A stretch of 64,000 nt of DNA from Prorocentrum cordatum (Eukaryota > Sar > Dinophyceae > Prorocentrales > Prorocentraceae). Of the stretch, positions 21,338-31,840 are shown in pieces. The notes under the pieces were generated by a model, which saw only the letters and a program-made list of their open reading frames with translations, did no database searches and was not told the origin of the DNA. A program made the translations under genes and the position numbers. Within the stretch, counting starts at the first letter, position 1. Each line of letters opens with the position of its first letter. The stretch covers positions 680,013 to 744,012 of the forward strand of contig CAUYUJ010017782.1 of NCBI GenBank assembly GCA_963575745.1, given 5' to 3'.

Positions 21338-22972
21338 ATGGCGCTGGTACCCCCAGCGATGGAGGCCGCCGAGGCGCTGGCGGCGGCCGCCCGCGCAGCC
21401 GGTGAGGAAGCGGGGAAACACTTGGAGTCGCGGGGACGGTGGCCCAGGGGGAAACGCGGCAGGGATCCTCCTGTCGTCCCTTGGGGGATCCTCGTCGCCC
21501 CTGGCTCCAAGCCTCGACCTCGCCACTGCTGTTAGGAGCGTCGGCATGGACGAGTCGATGTTCAGAGGCTTCGTCCAAGATATCGGGGGCGTCTGGGAGG
21601 AGGTTACGTTGGGGGAGGTCTTCGATATGTTCGACGAGGACTTCGTTGCGGCGATGCGCACCTGCAGCGCTGTCGCCGACGACGGCGAGATCCGACCTCT
21701 TTCCTCCTTGCAGCGCGGCCACGTGAGCAGGGGCCTGCAACGCCTTGCGGAGCTTGCCGGGCGGACTCCGCAGGCTTGGGGAGGTTCTGCCCCAGCAGTG
21801 AAGCGCCGCTGGCGCCTCTGACAGCCCAGCAGCAGGCGCCGCAGCAGGTGGTTGTCACGCCCACCATGCACGAGTTCTCCACTGTCATCGAGCAAGGCTT
21901 CCGGACCACGTTCCAGGAGCTCCCATCCGAGAAGGTTCGGGCGATGTGCGAGGCCTACGATGAAAAGTGGTGAACACCCAGAGATTATGAGGATTGCAGT
22001 GCCCTCCAGCTTTCCGCCCTGGCGGCGAAGCTTGCCTTGGACGAGGCCCCTTGGGCGGATTTCGCCGTCTGGGGGCCCTTCGGCAAGCGCATCCAGAAAC
22101 TCCTTTAATTCCACTCTGACGTCTTCGTCAACGGGGAGTACATCAAGCGGAAGTTCCTTGGCCCCCCGAACTTCGAGGGTTTCCGCAAGTCGTGGCAGGT
22201 GTTCTGGATCGCCGCCTTCAAACTCGACTTCACGAAGGCGGGCCCGGTGGACAGCTACATGGAAGGGGTCCGGCAGCTTGCAACGCTGTTCCCGAAGGAT
22301 TGGGGGGCTGTCTACACCGTGGCGTCCCACAACATGGAGGAGCGGTGGGATCAGCTACGGGCGAAGATGGAACGAGCGGTCCAGAACGGCACGCCTCCAG
22401 AGGGCTAGGACCCCAACCGACCTTGGCAGGCCGTCTTGATGGCCTCTGCCTACAGTGAGGGTTCTGACGCACAGTGGTGGAGGTCGCACTTGGAGCTCCC
22501 GTGCCTGACTTCCATCTCTCCGGCAGGAGTGGCCGCCACCGTGGCGGCTTGTCGAGGGGGCCCCACAGGACTTGCCGGCAGCGCCGCTGCTGGGCGCGGC
22601 GCAGCGGGGCATGGGCGCGGGGCCAGGTGCGCCGCCGACGGCAAACAGCCGCCTTGGGCCCGCGCCAAGCTGGAGCCGTCAAGCAAGAGCGCTCGCAAGG
22701 CCGATAAGTATAAGGAGATAGTCAAGACCTGTGAGAAGACTGGGCAGCGCGCGGACGGCAGGTACGTCGATAACGGCCAGGGCGTCGCTTTGTGCTACGC
22801 TTGGAACCGCGAGGAGGGCGGCCGCGCCGAGCCGTGCTCGGCTCACCCGAGGCGCAGGCACCTCTGCGAATGGTGCCGAGGCCTTCACCGGGCGATCGAC
22901 GATTCCTGCCGGGCTGCCCGGCGCCCGCAGGGCTGGCGGCCGCCCGCGGCCAAAGGCGCCGGCCGGTGACTA
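21338..22972 (+). pseudogene. Element 1 Gag-like protein with C/H finger (frame-broken)
   Basis: The start is chosen at ATG 21,338, which opens an Ala/Glu-rich N-terminus (MALVPPAMEAAEALAAAA). The coding signal then crosses at least four frames: about 21,460-21,821 (with EEVTLGEVFDMFDEDFVAAM), about 21,850-21,973, 22,199-22,408 (WIAAFKLDFTKAGPVDSYM) and 22,436-22,969. The centre (GFRKSWQVFW, WGAVYTVASHNMEERW) fits the alpha-helical core of dinoflagellate retroelement Gag proteins and parallels the Gag at 32.8-34.2 kb. The C-terminus carries LCYAWNREEGG, PCSAH and HLCEWCRGLH, a Cys/His cluster likely to bind zinc and nucleic acid. In-frame stops occur at 21,971 and 22,406. The protein is presumed to package element RNA, and this copy cannot encode it. 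Confidence 0.65.
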
Positions 22973-22989
22973 GGCCCAGGAGGTGGGCT

Positions 22990-23090
22990 GCCGCCGGAGG
23001 AGGAGGAGGAGGAGGAGGGGGAGGAGGAGGAGGAGGAGGAGGAGGAGGAGGAGGAGGAGGAGGATGAGGAGGAGGAGGAGGAGGACCCTT
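22990..23090 (+). repeat. GGA tract in the Gag-MT linker
   Basis: GGA triplets, nearly pure from 22,994 to 23,082, directly after the Gag stop. This is another case of a + strand GGA expansion inside retroelement sequence. Confidence 0.9.
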
Positions 23091-23544
23091 CGGCACCACC
23101 AGTACAGCCCCTACACGTTCAGCGGCTTGCGCGTCGAGTTCGGCGAGCTATGAGGCCGCCAGTTTTGGCCCCGGCATTCGCCCTGGTCCCGATCCGCAGC
23201 GCAGCGGCAGACCTTCCGACCCAGCGTCCACCTGGACCATGGATCCGCGAGTTTCGGGTGATGCCAGCCCATCCTCGACATCGGCGCCCGGAATGGCTTG
23301 GGAGGGCGACACCACTCCCGGGAGTTGGTGGCAGGGTGGCAAAGCAGAGGCTCCGATGGCACGTTCAGGGCCGAAGCGCCCGAGAGACGAGATCAGTTGC
23401 GAGGAGGGTCCGACTGCAAAGAAACACCGTCTTCATCGCCGCGTGGCTGTCCACTTGCACGCCCTGCGCGCCCTGCGATCTCGCCTGGATTCCGCTTCCG
23501 CCGCTTCATGTCGCGGCGCCGCAGGGCCCCCAGCCGTCGCCGCC

Positions 23545-23815
23545 ATCGGTGACCTGCTGGTGCCGCCGGCGGGCCCCACAAGGTCACCGACCGCCGCCGC
23601 CGTCGGTGACCCGCGAGCGCCCTCTTCGGGCTCAGCGAGGTCACCAGCCGCGCAAGCCGCCGAGGACCACGAGGTCAGCACTGACCCTGGTTCCCGTCCA
23701 GGCGCTGGGGGCCACGCCTCGGGGTGCCCGCGGCAGCCAACTCCCAGTGACCTACCGGCGCCTCCTGCCGGACCCGCAAGGTCACTGGCTAGCGCCGCCG
23801 TCGAGGGCGGGACAG
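23545..23815 (+). repeat. 57-bp in-frame repeat of the linker
   Basis: Units begin with GGTGACC at 23,548 and 23,605, with a diverged relative at about 23,747. Each contains an (A)GGTCAC word about 33 bp downstream, forming GGTGACC...GGTCACC inverted pairs. The translated unit is 19 residues (GD..VPPAGPTRSPTAAAV type) and stays in the frame of the following methyltransferase-like domain. Confidence 0.7.
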
Positions 23816-23865
23816 CGCCCCCGGCGGGCCTCGACCCCGGCGCGCGGCTGGCTGGCTCCCGAAGG

Positions 23866-24560
23866 CAGGTGTTCCTCAATTTGTTCCCAGGGACAGAGTC
23901 GCTGTCCCGGAAACTTCGGAGGTTCGCGGGGGGCACAGCCATCGCGTTATCGCCTGGGGACTTGGACTTCACATGCCACGTCGCGGCCGACAGCGTCAAG
24001 CACCTGCTGGCGCCGCGCGCGCCCCCGGAGTTCCAGATGGTGCTTGCTGCCGCGCTGCCGCGCCGTGCCTTGTCCCGGGCCCGCGACAGGTCCAAGAGGA
24101 CCAAGGTACGGTCGAGCGCGCTGCCTTGGGGGCCCACCCCCCCCGCATCCGCCGAGGTGGAAGAGGCGAACGCTGTCGCAACGCACGTCGCGGAGCTCGT
24201 GGAGTGGGCATCCGCAGACATCGGCGCCTGGACCATGGACGGGAATCCGAGCACATCGTACCTGTAGAATTTGGAGCCATACAAAAAACATGCGCGCAGG
24301 CCATTACGTCGACTGCGTGTTCGGCGCCTGCATTTGCGGAGCACCATGCCGGAAATCCGCCAGGCTCCGCTGCTTCCCCATCGCCCCGGCGAGCATGGGC
24401 AAGTGGTGCACGTCGGACACGTCTGCGAGAGTTTTCTCTTTCGGGCATTCGCAAGCGTGCCCCCGCCTGCCGATCGGGTTTTGGGGCTACCCTGCCGCTC
24501 TCGCAGCCGAGTGCGCGGATGGGGTGGCAGCGCAGCGAGTTCTGCCCAGCGTCGAGGAGG
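23866..24560 (+). pseudogene. Element 1 DNA-methyltransferase-like domain
   Basis: FLNLFPGTESLS resembles the AdoMet-binding motif I (DLFxGxxS type). After about 65 residues comes PRRALSRAR, where related domains have P-C-x-x-F-S-x-A-R. The expected catalytic Cys is Arg here (codon 24,061-24,063, a single T-to-C change from TGC). GNPSTSYLW matches the ENPxSSxLW box. The frame ends at 24,267, and the signal resumes one frame over with DCVFGACICGAPCRKSARL, matching the 'D-C-x-Y-G-x-x-W-R-K-x-T' box seen again at 42.7 kb. The domain presumably methylated DNA in an intact element. It lies between Gag and RT. The choice of cytosine versus adenine specificity is not settled by what I can see. Confidence 0.6.
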
Positions 24561-25129
24561 CGCCGTCAGCACCCCTCCTTCAGCCAGCAGGTCAGCCAGG
24601 ACAGGATTCGCACGAGCCGAGGAAAGTGCAGGTGCAGAGCGGGCGCGGGCCTCAGGGCCCGACGCCGCGGGAGCAACGCGCTGCGGAAGGCCTCAGGTGC
24701 ACCGCTACCCTGCGCAATCCCGCTAATCACGTGGGGCCTCCGCTTCGATCAGCGATGGCAAGGGTCCGCCTGGCCCTCGTCAGAGCGAGGGCGCTGCAGC
24801 CAGAGCTGGCCGGCCTGGCCCGGGCCTGCGGGTCGTCGCCGGCGCGGCCGCCACCGTGTGCCAGCCGAGGCAGTGGCAGTGGCGCGTCGCGAGGTGGCCG
24901 CCGCTCTGGAATTGGACGCGGCGTCCGCGGAACGCCACCATCTGGCGTCGCCTCTCCGGCATCAGGTAGTCTCGGCAGTTGTCCGTCTTTCGGGCGTCTC
25001 GGATGCTTTGCTGCCAACGTGGCTTGAACATGGCGCGCCGATGGGGGTGTCGCGGGCCATTGTCCCCGGTGGCTACTTCCCGCTCGCCGTCGCCGGCGCG
25101 CGCCGGGATGGGGAGGTGTTCGACCGGGC

Positions 25130-25998
25130 TTATCATTGCAAGGGCAATCACCCTTCGTTTATGGGTGGCCACGGCGAGGCCGAAACGCGGAGAAGGGTTT
25201 CGGGGAGGAGTTCGAGTCCAAGCAGGCCGCGGACCAGGCAGTGGGGGCCACCTACCCAGCCCCGCTAGGCAACGTCCGCAAGGCCAAGAGGACCGGCGGG
25301 TGGAAAAACATAATCGTTCAGGACCTCAAATTTGCCCGCATCAATGAACTGAGCGCCGCTCCCGAGAGGGTGGTCCTTCCCCGAGGCGTGGGCCACGCCG
25401 TCGACGTGGTGTCGTTGGCGCAGCGGGATGCTCAGTACACATTGAAGTCGTCTTCCTCGATGTCTCGGATGCCTTCATGATGGCGCCCTTGGACCCGGCA
25501 GAGTGCCCATGTAACTGCGCCTCCGTGGTCAGCTTGGGGGGGGGGAAGTCGAGCTTCATTGACTGGTCGGTCCGGGGTGTCGGCGGGAAGGCCAACCCGC
25601 TTGTCTATTCGAGGCTCGCGGCATTCGTGGCCAGGACTGGCCGGGCAGTTGCGAACGGTCGACGCCTCCGCCTCCAACTGTGCGTGGACGACCCGGCGAT
25701 CATGGCGCAGGGCACGCCCGCCCAGTGCCGCCTGGAAGTCGATGTTGTTCTTCTGTGGTGGTTGGTACTTGGAGTCGAGCTAGCATGGGGCAAAGGCCAT
25801 CGCGTCGACGTGCGCTCCGACGCCGTTCATCGCGACGCACAGCACCTGGCCCACGAGTGGATCGGGATCAAATTCATGTTGCGCGGTGGGCTCGTCTCGA
25901 TGGGCCTCGCCGAGCAGTTCGTGAGCGATTTCCGGCAGACTCTCCTTCCGTTCCTGTCCAGCCGCGGCATTGCCCCAAGGCAGCGCGGTCTCTTGTAG
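25130..25998 (+). pseudogene. Element 1 reverse transcriptase (catalytic motifs intact)
   Basis: Upstream segment 25,136-25,480 reads GWKNIIVQDLKFARINEL and ERVVLPRGVGHAVDVVSLAQ, typical of the finger region. The frame then shifts to one open from about 25,441 to 25,998. Motif A is FLDVSDAF (first Asp codon 25,459-25,461). Motif B region is GVGGKANPLVYSRLAAF. Motif C is LCVDDPA with both Asp codons present (25,687-25,692). About 185 codons are uninterrupted across the palm, followed by HEWIGIKF in the thumb. It would copy element RNA into DNA. The active-site triad is intact, but the frameshift between finger and palm breaks the protein. Confidence 0.8.
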
Positions 25999-26099
25999 GG
26001 AAGGCGTCAAAAGTGGCGCAGGTCGTCCCGCTCGCTGCCCCTTTTGCGGGCGCACTCAGGTCTCCCCTCACGGGCGCGCTCAAGGCTCGCGACGCTGGG

Positions 26100-26940
26100 G
26101 CGGCAGTGGCGCCCCTGGCATGGTGCCGACCCTGCGGTTCTTCGTGGCTGCGAATTGGTTCTTGGCGTTCCTGGAGCCCGACCGCGACGCCCCCGACGCC
26201 TTTTCCGATGACTGCGTCAAGGAAGTGCGTTTTTCCTCTGGAGAGGCTGGTGCTTCGAGAGGAGGATCGGCACCAGAGGCCAGTTTCCACGTACCACGTC
26301 GAATTCGGTGCCTCTCCCTGGGGGGGCGGGGCAGTTCTTCGCGGGGTAACCTTGACTTACGCATGCTTCGCCATAGTGTGGGACGACGCGGTGCTGTCTC
26401 TCTTCGGGGCGAAGATAGGGGGCCCCAAGTTCCAGTCCCTGTGGGAGTTCATCGCCCTTCTGCTGGCCGCAATGTTTGGCGGGCTCACGCTCGCGAAACT
26501 ATTCTGTTCGTGCTGGGTGACAACATTGCGGCGCTTCAAGACGCCGTCAAGTTCAAGGGCCGCGGCCGCGTGCCGACGGTCGCGCGCAAGCTGGCATGTC
26601 GCGCCGCCCGCTGGCCGCTCCCCTTGGACTTCACGCACTTGCCCTAAGAGAACAATGTCCTCGCTGATGCTTTGAGCCGATTGGGCGGGGTGCCGGCGCG
26701 CGGCCTTCCGCGGGCCTTGCAGGCCGCTCCGCGGTGCGAGGTGCCACCGTGGAGCGAGGTCTTGCGCGCGTGGGAGACAAGTCGCCTTGGCCCGCCCGCG
26801 CGTGCGGGGCAATCTCCTCGAAGCATCGGGGAAGGCTCTCCCCGGCCGGGGGGGTTTCTTAGGCGGGCTTGCGCCCCCGGCCGCGCGCCGCACCGGTGCC
26901 GCGCGGCGTCTTCCCACCCATCGGTTAGAAAATTATGACA
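26100..26940 (+). pseudogene. Element 1 RNase H domain (frame-broken)
   Basis: In one frame, FGASPWGGGAVL corresponds to the DASPWGxGGxL start of RNase H, with the first catalytic Asp replaced by Gly (codon 26,307-26,309). WEFIALLLA keeps the catalytic Glu. The signal then shifts frame: GDNIAALQDAVKFKGRG keeps the second Asp (26,519-26,521), and HLP-stop-ENNVLADALSRL keeps the last Asp, with TAA at 26,645-26,647 where Gly is usual. The domain would remove RNA from the hybrid. It has one lost catalytic residue, one frameshift and one stop. Confidence 0.75.
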
Positions 26941-27138
26941 TTCTCAGGGCAACCCAGAGGACCCCAGTGGCGCTGGGAAAATCGGTGACTTTTTGGGGCC
27001 AGCTGGGAGGCTGACCAAGGGGGGATGCCAGGTTTCTCGTCGAGGTTTCCGACGTCGTCGGGAACCTCGGATGTCTGGGCCCCGCTTTGGCTTTAGCATT
27101 TGCGCTGCCGTAAAAAGTCCAGCGGATTTTTTATAAAG

Positions 27139-27245
27139 GGTCACCGGCGGTGACCTTTGGAGGCGGCTGGCAGAGCAAAAAGGTCACCGGTGACTTGTTG
27201 CCCTTTTGGGGGCGGCGCGCAGAACAAAAAGGGCACTGGTGGCAA
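27139..27245. other. GGTCACC/GGTGACC palindromes and ~60-bp duplication
   Basis: GGTCACC-GGC-GGTGACC (27,139-27,155) and GTCACCGGTGAC (27,183-27,194) are palindromes. 'ggcggc.ggcagagcaaaaaggtcaccggtg' is followed by a diverged copy with 'agaacaaaaagggcactggtg'. It interrupts the distance between RNase H and recombinase of element 1. Confidence 0.7.
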
Positions 27246-27700
27246 ACGCGGGTGGCCCCGGGGGCCATTCCCCATGATCATCGGTCGGCTGCCAAAGGTT
27301 CGAGCACGCTCGCGTGGCAACCCCATCGCCCCTCCCCCCCTGCTATGTGGCCGAAGCGGCACCGCGTTGACCTCGTGGCGGCGCTGCCCGGCAGCTGCCA
27401 GAGACGAGCTCCTTGGGTCACCGGGGGGGGGCCGCGGGCTCCCTGGGGGACACAAGCTCTCCTCCCTCGAGGACGGCCCCCGCCCGGTTCCCGCCGGCGA
27501 ACTCTCCGGGGGAAGTGGCCGCTCTCAGGCTTCCCCCGGGCGCCAGTTCCGAGTGGCCCATGGCGGCGGCGGCCCCTCCCGACCATCGCATCGGGGAAGC
27601 AGTCGTGATGCCGCTGCGGGAGGACGCGCCCGGGCGGCGGGAATACCGACGGGGAGGGCTACCAGCATTGGATACTGCACCTGCGCAGCAGGACGCGCTG
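27246..27700. other. Unrecognised spacer between RNase H and recombinase
   Basis: GC-rich sequence. Small open frames are present with no recognised motif. It is probably part of element 1, or inserted sequence. Confidence 0.4.
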
Positions 27701-28262
27701 GCGCAGTTCGATTAAAGACGCCCTCGCAACGACGACGCGGCGGAGCGAGGACGCGAAGACCAGAACGCCCCAGAACACTTGCCGTCAGTGGGGGGTGGAT
27801 CTTCTTCCGTTGACCTGGGCAAAGCTGCGCATCTTGGGGCGTCGTTGAAAGCGGGCGGCTACCGCTCGGCGTCGCAGTGTTTGTATCTAGCCAAGAAGAT
27901 GCACGAGCACGACGACCACACCTTCGGCCCCGACCTGCACCGGGCACTTGCTGAGGCCCAGCGCTCGTGCGAGCGTGGCATGGGCCCCTCGCGCCGCGCG
28001 GAGGGGCCCCCGTTGGAAAGGCTTTGCCACCTTCCCCGCGAGGAAGCGCCTCTCGTTTCAGGTGGTCCGTAGGCGCCCCAGCGAGCCCTCGTCGCCGGAA
28101 CGTGGTGGCTTGCCAGGGAGGTTGAGCTGGCTAGCGCGCCGGTCCGCATCGTCACGTTCCACCGGGCGTCGGACGGAGGGCTGGCAGCGACATGGCAGCT
28201 CCCGGCGTCCAAAACGGACACCCTGCCTTTGTGGAAGCGCCTACGTGGCCGAACGTTGAGGC
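27700..28262 (+). pseudogene. Element 1 tyrosine recombinase, N-terminal half
   Basis: One frame holds the whole remnant apart from an in-frame TAG at 28,070-28,072. LGASLKAGGYRSASQCLYL, HEHDDHTFGPDL and RSCERGMGPS fit the N-terminal DNA-binding region of dinoflagellate element recombinases. WWLAREVELA supplies the first catalytic Arg (28,115-28,117) and LPASKTD the catalytic Lys (28,211-28,213). The HxxR box and nucleophilic Tyr are absent because similarity stops at about 28,262. An intact enzyme would integrate circular or linear element DNA through a 3'-phosphotyrosine intermediate. Confidence 0.7.
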
Positions 28263-28330
28263 CAGACCTGCCAAGCTATCGGATCATGTGTTCTCCGAAT
28301 CGGTTGGGAAAGCCTTCGGGGAACACGTGG

Positions 28331-28980
28331 GCATCTTGAAGGTCATCTTGGCCGTGTAGAGGCCATTTTGACCCTTTCGGGCGTTCTTGGAGGACGTCTT
28401 GGAGGGCTCTTGGGCCGTCTTGGAGGCCATCTTGAGCGTCTTGGAGGCTGCTTGGGCCGTCTTGGGGGCCTCTTGGGGCCGTCTTGGGCCTCTTGTGCGA
28501 TCTTTGGGGGCACTTGGGCCGTCTCGGGCCGTCGGAAGGCCGAAAAACAGCTAATGCCACAATCCTTCAACAACTCATGGGAAATCCATGATTTTGGCCT
28601 TTTCGGGCCTTCCTGGAGGCCCTCTTGGAGGCCTCCCAGACCGTCTTGGGCCACCTTAGGGCCATCTTCGGCCGTCTTGGTGGGCCCCTGGCCCGTCCGA
28701 CGCCGTCGGAAGCCGTTTGGGGGGCCTCTCTGAGCCGACTTGGGGCCCTCTTGGAATGCTCCAGGGCCGTCTTGGAGGCCATCTTGGGGGTCTTACAGCT
28801 TCCTGGGCCGTCTTGGGGGCCTCTTGGGGCCGTCTTGGGGGCTTCTCGGGCCGTTCTGGGGCCATCTTGGAGGCCTTGGGCGATGGGCGATCTTTGGGGC
28901 TCTTGGGCCATATCGGGCCGTCGGAAGGCCGAAACGAAGCAAATGTCAACATCCTTCGAAAACCTACGGAAATTCAATGT
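28331..28980 (+). repeat. CTTGG-rich array 2 with two unique tails
   Basis: CTTGG words every 10-12 bp, interrupted twice by a related non-repetitive tail. 'gtcggaaggccgaaaaacagctaatg...atccttcaa' begins at 28,532 and 'gtcggaaggccgaaacgaagcaaatg...atccttcga' at 28,920. A third copy of this tail is in array 3 at 36,146. The array abuts the truncated recombinase of element 1. Confidence 0.85.
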
Positions 28981-29133
28981 TATCATGTGTCTAGAATGGT
29001 CTGGTTGGTCGGGTCTGACACAGTAACAACTTAAACCGTCACCGCTGTCTTCGTCATTCACCATGTTCTTGGCCGTATTCGGCCCGAGTGCAGGGCCTGC
29101 GCGTCGGCCCCGCCGCGCGCGCGCCCCATCTCC

Positions 29134-29221
29134 GGTGACCTCCTGGAGGCCCCCGGAGGCCGTGGAAGGTCTTTGGCCGGTCTGGGATTGGCCTCGCTCG
29201 CCTCTCCCATTCCGTTTGCTC
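29134..29221 (-). repeat. Dispersed GGTGACC-type repeat, copy R1
   Basis: 'ggaggccgtggaaggt.t..ggccgg.ctggga..ggcctcgctcgcctctcccattccgttt' recurs at 35,621-35,689. The first 40 bp, read in reverse complement, match the core of the 100-bp minisatellite at 32,615-32,655. Confidence 0.75.
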
Positions 29222-31364
29222 ATGAACGGACAGATCAGCAGCTGCTCCTCTATTTCTCCCAGCAGCTCTGATTCTGCTGAGGTCGCGCAGCCTGCACTTC
29301 GGAGCAGGCCTGCGCAGCAGGAGCAGTCCGCGCCCGCCGATGCTTTCACAGCGCTTGGGCGCAGCGAGGGGGTGTCGACCGAAACTGATTTTGCCGGTTT
29401 GTACGTTTCTGAAAATGACTTGGTCCAGCACTTGACTCAAGAGGGAATTGCCCGGGCCCTCTTTGAGCCCGCCCGTCAGCGCTGGCAGGCAGCACGCCGA
29501 GTCGCGCGGCTCACGTCGCGGGCCTTTGGACAGGCCCTCGCCCAGGCCGCCCATGCACGGACCCCCGTGCGCCCGCGGCCGCCCCCTCCTCAGCAGGAGC
29601 TTCCGTCGCGCTGCACACGCACGCGTCGCCTCGTCGATGCGCCGCAGCTGTGTGAAGCTGAGGCTGGCACCAGGGCGTTGGCGCCGGCGCCGCCTCTCAC
29701 AGGAGAGGTGGCTTCGCGCCCAGAGCCGCCGGCAGTGTCTCCGCACATCTGTGGCGACCTTTACGACCTCTTACCTGTCGGCCGGCACCCGTAGCACCAA
29801 GTGGATGCCGTTCGCCGACCGGGATGCTCGCTTGCACCGGCAGCTGTTCGGGCGACAGTTCGCCGGAACAAGCGACGGTTGCATGACTGCTGCCGTCCGC
29901 GCCTGGAAGCACTGGTTAAAGTGGGCTCGCTCTCCAGGCGTCGGTTCGAGTATCGACGTGTGGGCCCCTCTGCCGCTCCACCTCGGTGCATTCCTGCTGG
30001 ACGTGTCGTGCCCACCGCAGTTTTTGGGGTCTGGCACAGTCTGGAATTGCTTCGGCGCCACATAGGCCTGCAGTTGCCTACCAGTGCACGGACCGCTGAT
30101 CGTTTCTTTCAAGGATGCGCCGCGTGGGCACGTCCCCAGCCAAGCGCACGAGCTCCCGCCGTGGGCATTCCTCAACGTTTTGCGGCTCACGCGGACGAGA
30201 AAGGGAGCCGTCCTCCGCTTCCTCCGTCAGACATTGCTGCTTGCAGTAGCGTGCTTCCGTTGGCAGCACCAGGCACGGTCCAGAGTGACCCGTGTTACAC
30301 ATGAGGCGAGTATCGGATATTGCTCAATGGGTAAATCATGGCAGGGTGGTCGGCGGCAGGGCTTCGAATGGAGAACTCCTCGGTATGTGGCAGAAGGAGA
30401 AGATGCCCTGGGGCCGCTTGCATTGGACTACAGCGAGCTCTACTCCAACAGCTTGGAGGCCGCATACCTGATTCCGGACGTGGAGCTCGTCAATGGGCAG
30501 CTTGCGCCTTCATCGAGGACACTTCATTCCCCGATGTCACAGCCGCGTTTTCTGGAGCTCTTGCGTGGCCTCCTCCTGGGCGCCGGGCACGCGGAGGACA
30601 TGTCGCGTCGCGTCACGTTCAACACCTTGCGCCGTTTCCTCCCGTGACTCGTTGAGGTCCTGGGGCTCGAGGGCCGCGACGCCCAGTGCATCTCCAATTG
30701 GGCAGAGCTCGCCAAGGGCGCGCGCGGCGGGCAGGCGCAGGCGACGCACCCCACCTCTCGCACATACGCTGTGGACAAGCACCAGACTGCCCGCATCGTC
30801 AAGCTCAAGGTCGTCATCGCGTTGCACTCGGCATCTGAGGCCGTTCTGCGGCCGCCTCCCTGCCGCGCTCTGTGACCTGCGGGCTCTTTCGAGTGGGGCC
30901 ACATTCGCGCCGGTCTCCCCGACCTCGCTGCAGCCGGGGCCCTTGCCGTCCAGGGCAGTCCATTGGCAGCGAGGCTGCCTGGCCAGACAGACGTGCCGGC
31001 CCGGGGCCCATCATCGCCGCCTGCGCCCTCCCAGCCGCAGAGGGCGCCAAGGGCTCCTGCTTCCGCTGGGGCCAGTGCAGGAGCGCCCGAAGAATCTGCA
31101 CCACCGCCGGATTTGTTCCAGCTGACCCTCGGCGGGCGCGCCCACTTCACAAGTGCCATTCTACCAAGTGGCGCGCCGGTGTCGTATTGCCGGGGCGCCC
31201 CACTCCGCGCGGACATCTGCTGCCCCCGGGCAGCTTTTCCTACGAGGTGGGCTTTGCGTCAGGCGGCTTCTGCCGCCCATGCTGCCGGAAGCTGCCGCCG
31301 GCGCTGTTCGCCGCAGTCGGCCGCAGAGTCGCTGCTCTTCCGGGAGGCGCAGGCGCGCTCCTGA
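29222..31364 (+). pseudogene. Second tyrosine recombinase (nearly complete, one in-frame stop in the catalytic region)
   Basis: An N-terminal Ser/Gln-rich segment (29,222-29,790) is followed by a helical region in a second frame (TSDGCMTAAVRAWKHWLKWA, to 30,065), then a frame from 30,084 to 30,870. That frame holds CSMGKSWQGGRRQGFEW, FNTLRRFLP (Arg codons 30,630-30,635), SNWAELAKG and SRTYAVDK, whose Tyr (30,765-30,767) is the likely nucleophile. The only break there is TGA at 30,645-30,647. A downstream frame (to about 31,364) reads LFQLTLGGRAHFTSAILP, a tail seen after such recombinases. It differs from the recombinases of elements 1 and 3, so it comes from a third element whose RT is not in view. 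Confidence 0.7.
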
Positions 31365-31398
31365 GGTGATCGTGCACGTTTCCCGATTCCCCGCAGGG

Positions 31399-31840
31399 TC
31401 TCTGGATTCGTCAGGCGTCTCGCGATTCCCCTCCGGGGTCTCGCGACTCGCCCGCCAGGGTGGCAGGCGTTTCTGGATTCCCCGCGGGGTCTCTGGACTC
31501 GTCCGGTGTCTCGCGATTCCCCTTCGGGGTCTCACGCATCACTCGCCACCTCTGGGGCGGGCGTTTCTTGATTCCCTACAGGGTCTCTGGACTCGTCCGG
31601 AGTCTCGCGATTCCTGTCCGGGGTCTCGTGATTTCACCCGCCGCTTAGGCGGTGGGCGTTTCTGGATTCCTCACGGGGTCACTGGACTCACCCGGTGTCT
31701 CGCGATTCCTTTCCAGGGTTTCGTGATTCACCCGCCGCTTTGGCGGTGGGCGCCTCCTAATGCCCCACGGGGTCTCTGGGCTCGTCAGGTGTCTTGCGAT
31801 TCCCTCCGGGGTCTCGTCATTCACCGCTGGCCAGGTTGTG
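31399..31840 (+). repeat. 93-bp minisatellite, five units
   Basis: Units begin at TC(T/A)CTGG(A/G)(T/C)TC words at 31,399, 31,490, 31,584, 31,679 and 31,773 (spacing 91-95). Each contains TCTCGCGATTCC and a CACCCGCCGC/GGCGGTGGGCG inverted pair. The array lies between the recombinase tail and the next Gag. Confidence 0.9.

Larger units (their letters stand above)
21338..28262 (+). mobile_element. Element 1: decayed tyrosine-recombinase retroelement, Gag-MT-RT-RH-YR, 3' truncated
   Basis: Five module remnants follow one another on the + strand: Gag (21.3-23.0 kb), methyltransferase-like (23.9-24.6), reverse transcriptase (25.1-26.0), RNase H (26.1-26.9) and tyrosine recombinase (27.7-28.26). 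RT plus tyrosine recombinase without an integrase core is the hallmark of DIRS-order elements. The recombinase keeps its N-terminal region and its Arg and Lys boxes, but the second half is missing. Sequence changes near 28,262 and a CTTGG-rich array starts at about 28,331. No terminal repeats are identified. A GGA tract and a 57-bp minisatellite lie within the Gag-MT linker. Assigning all modules to a single copy is inference from order, strand and spacing. Confidence 0.7.
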
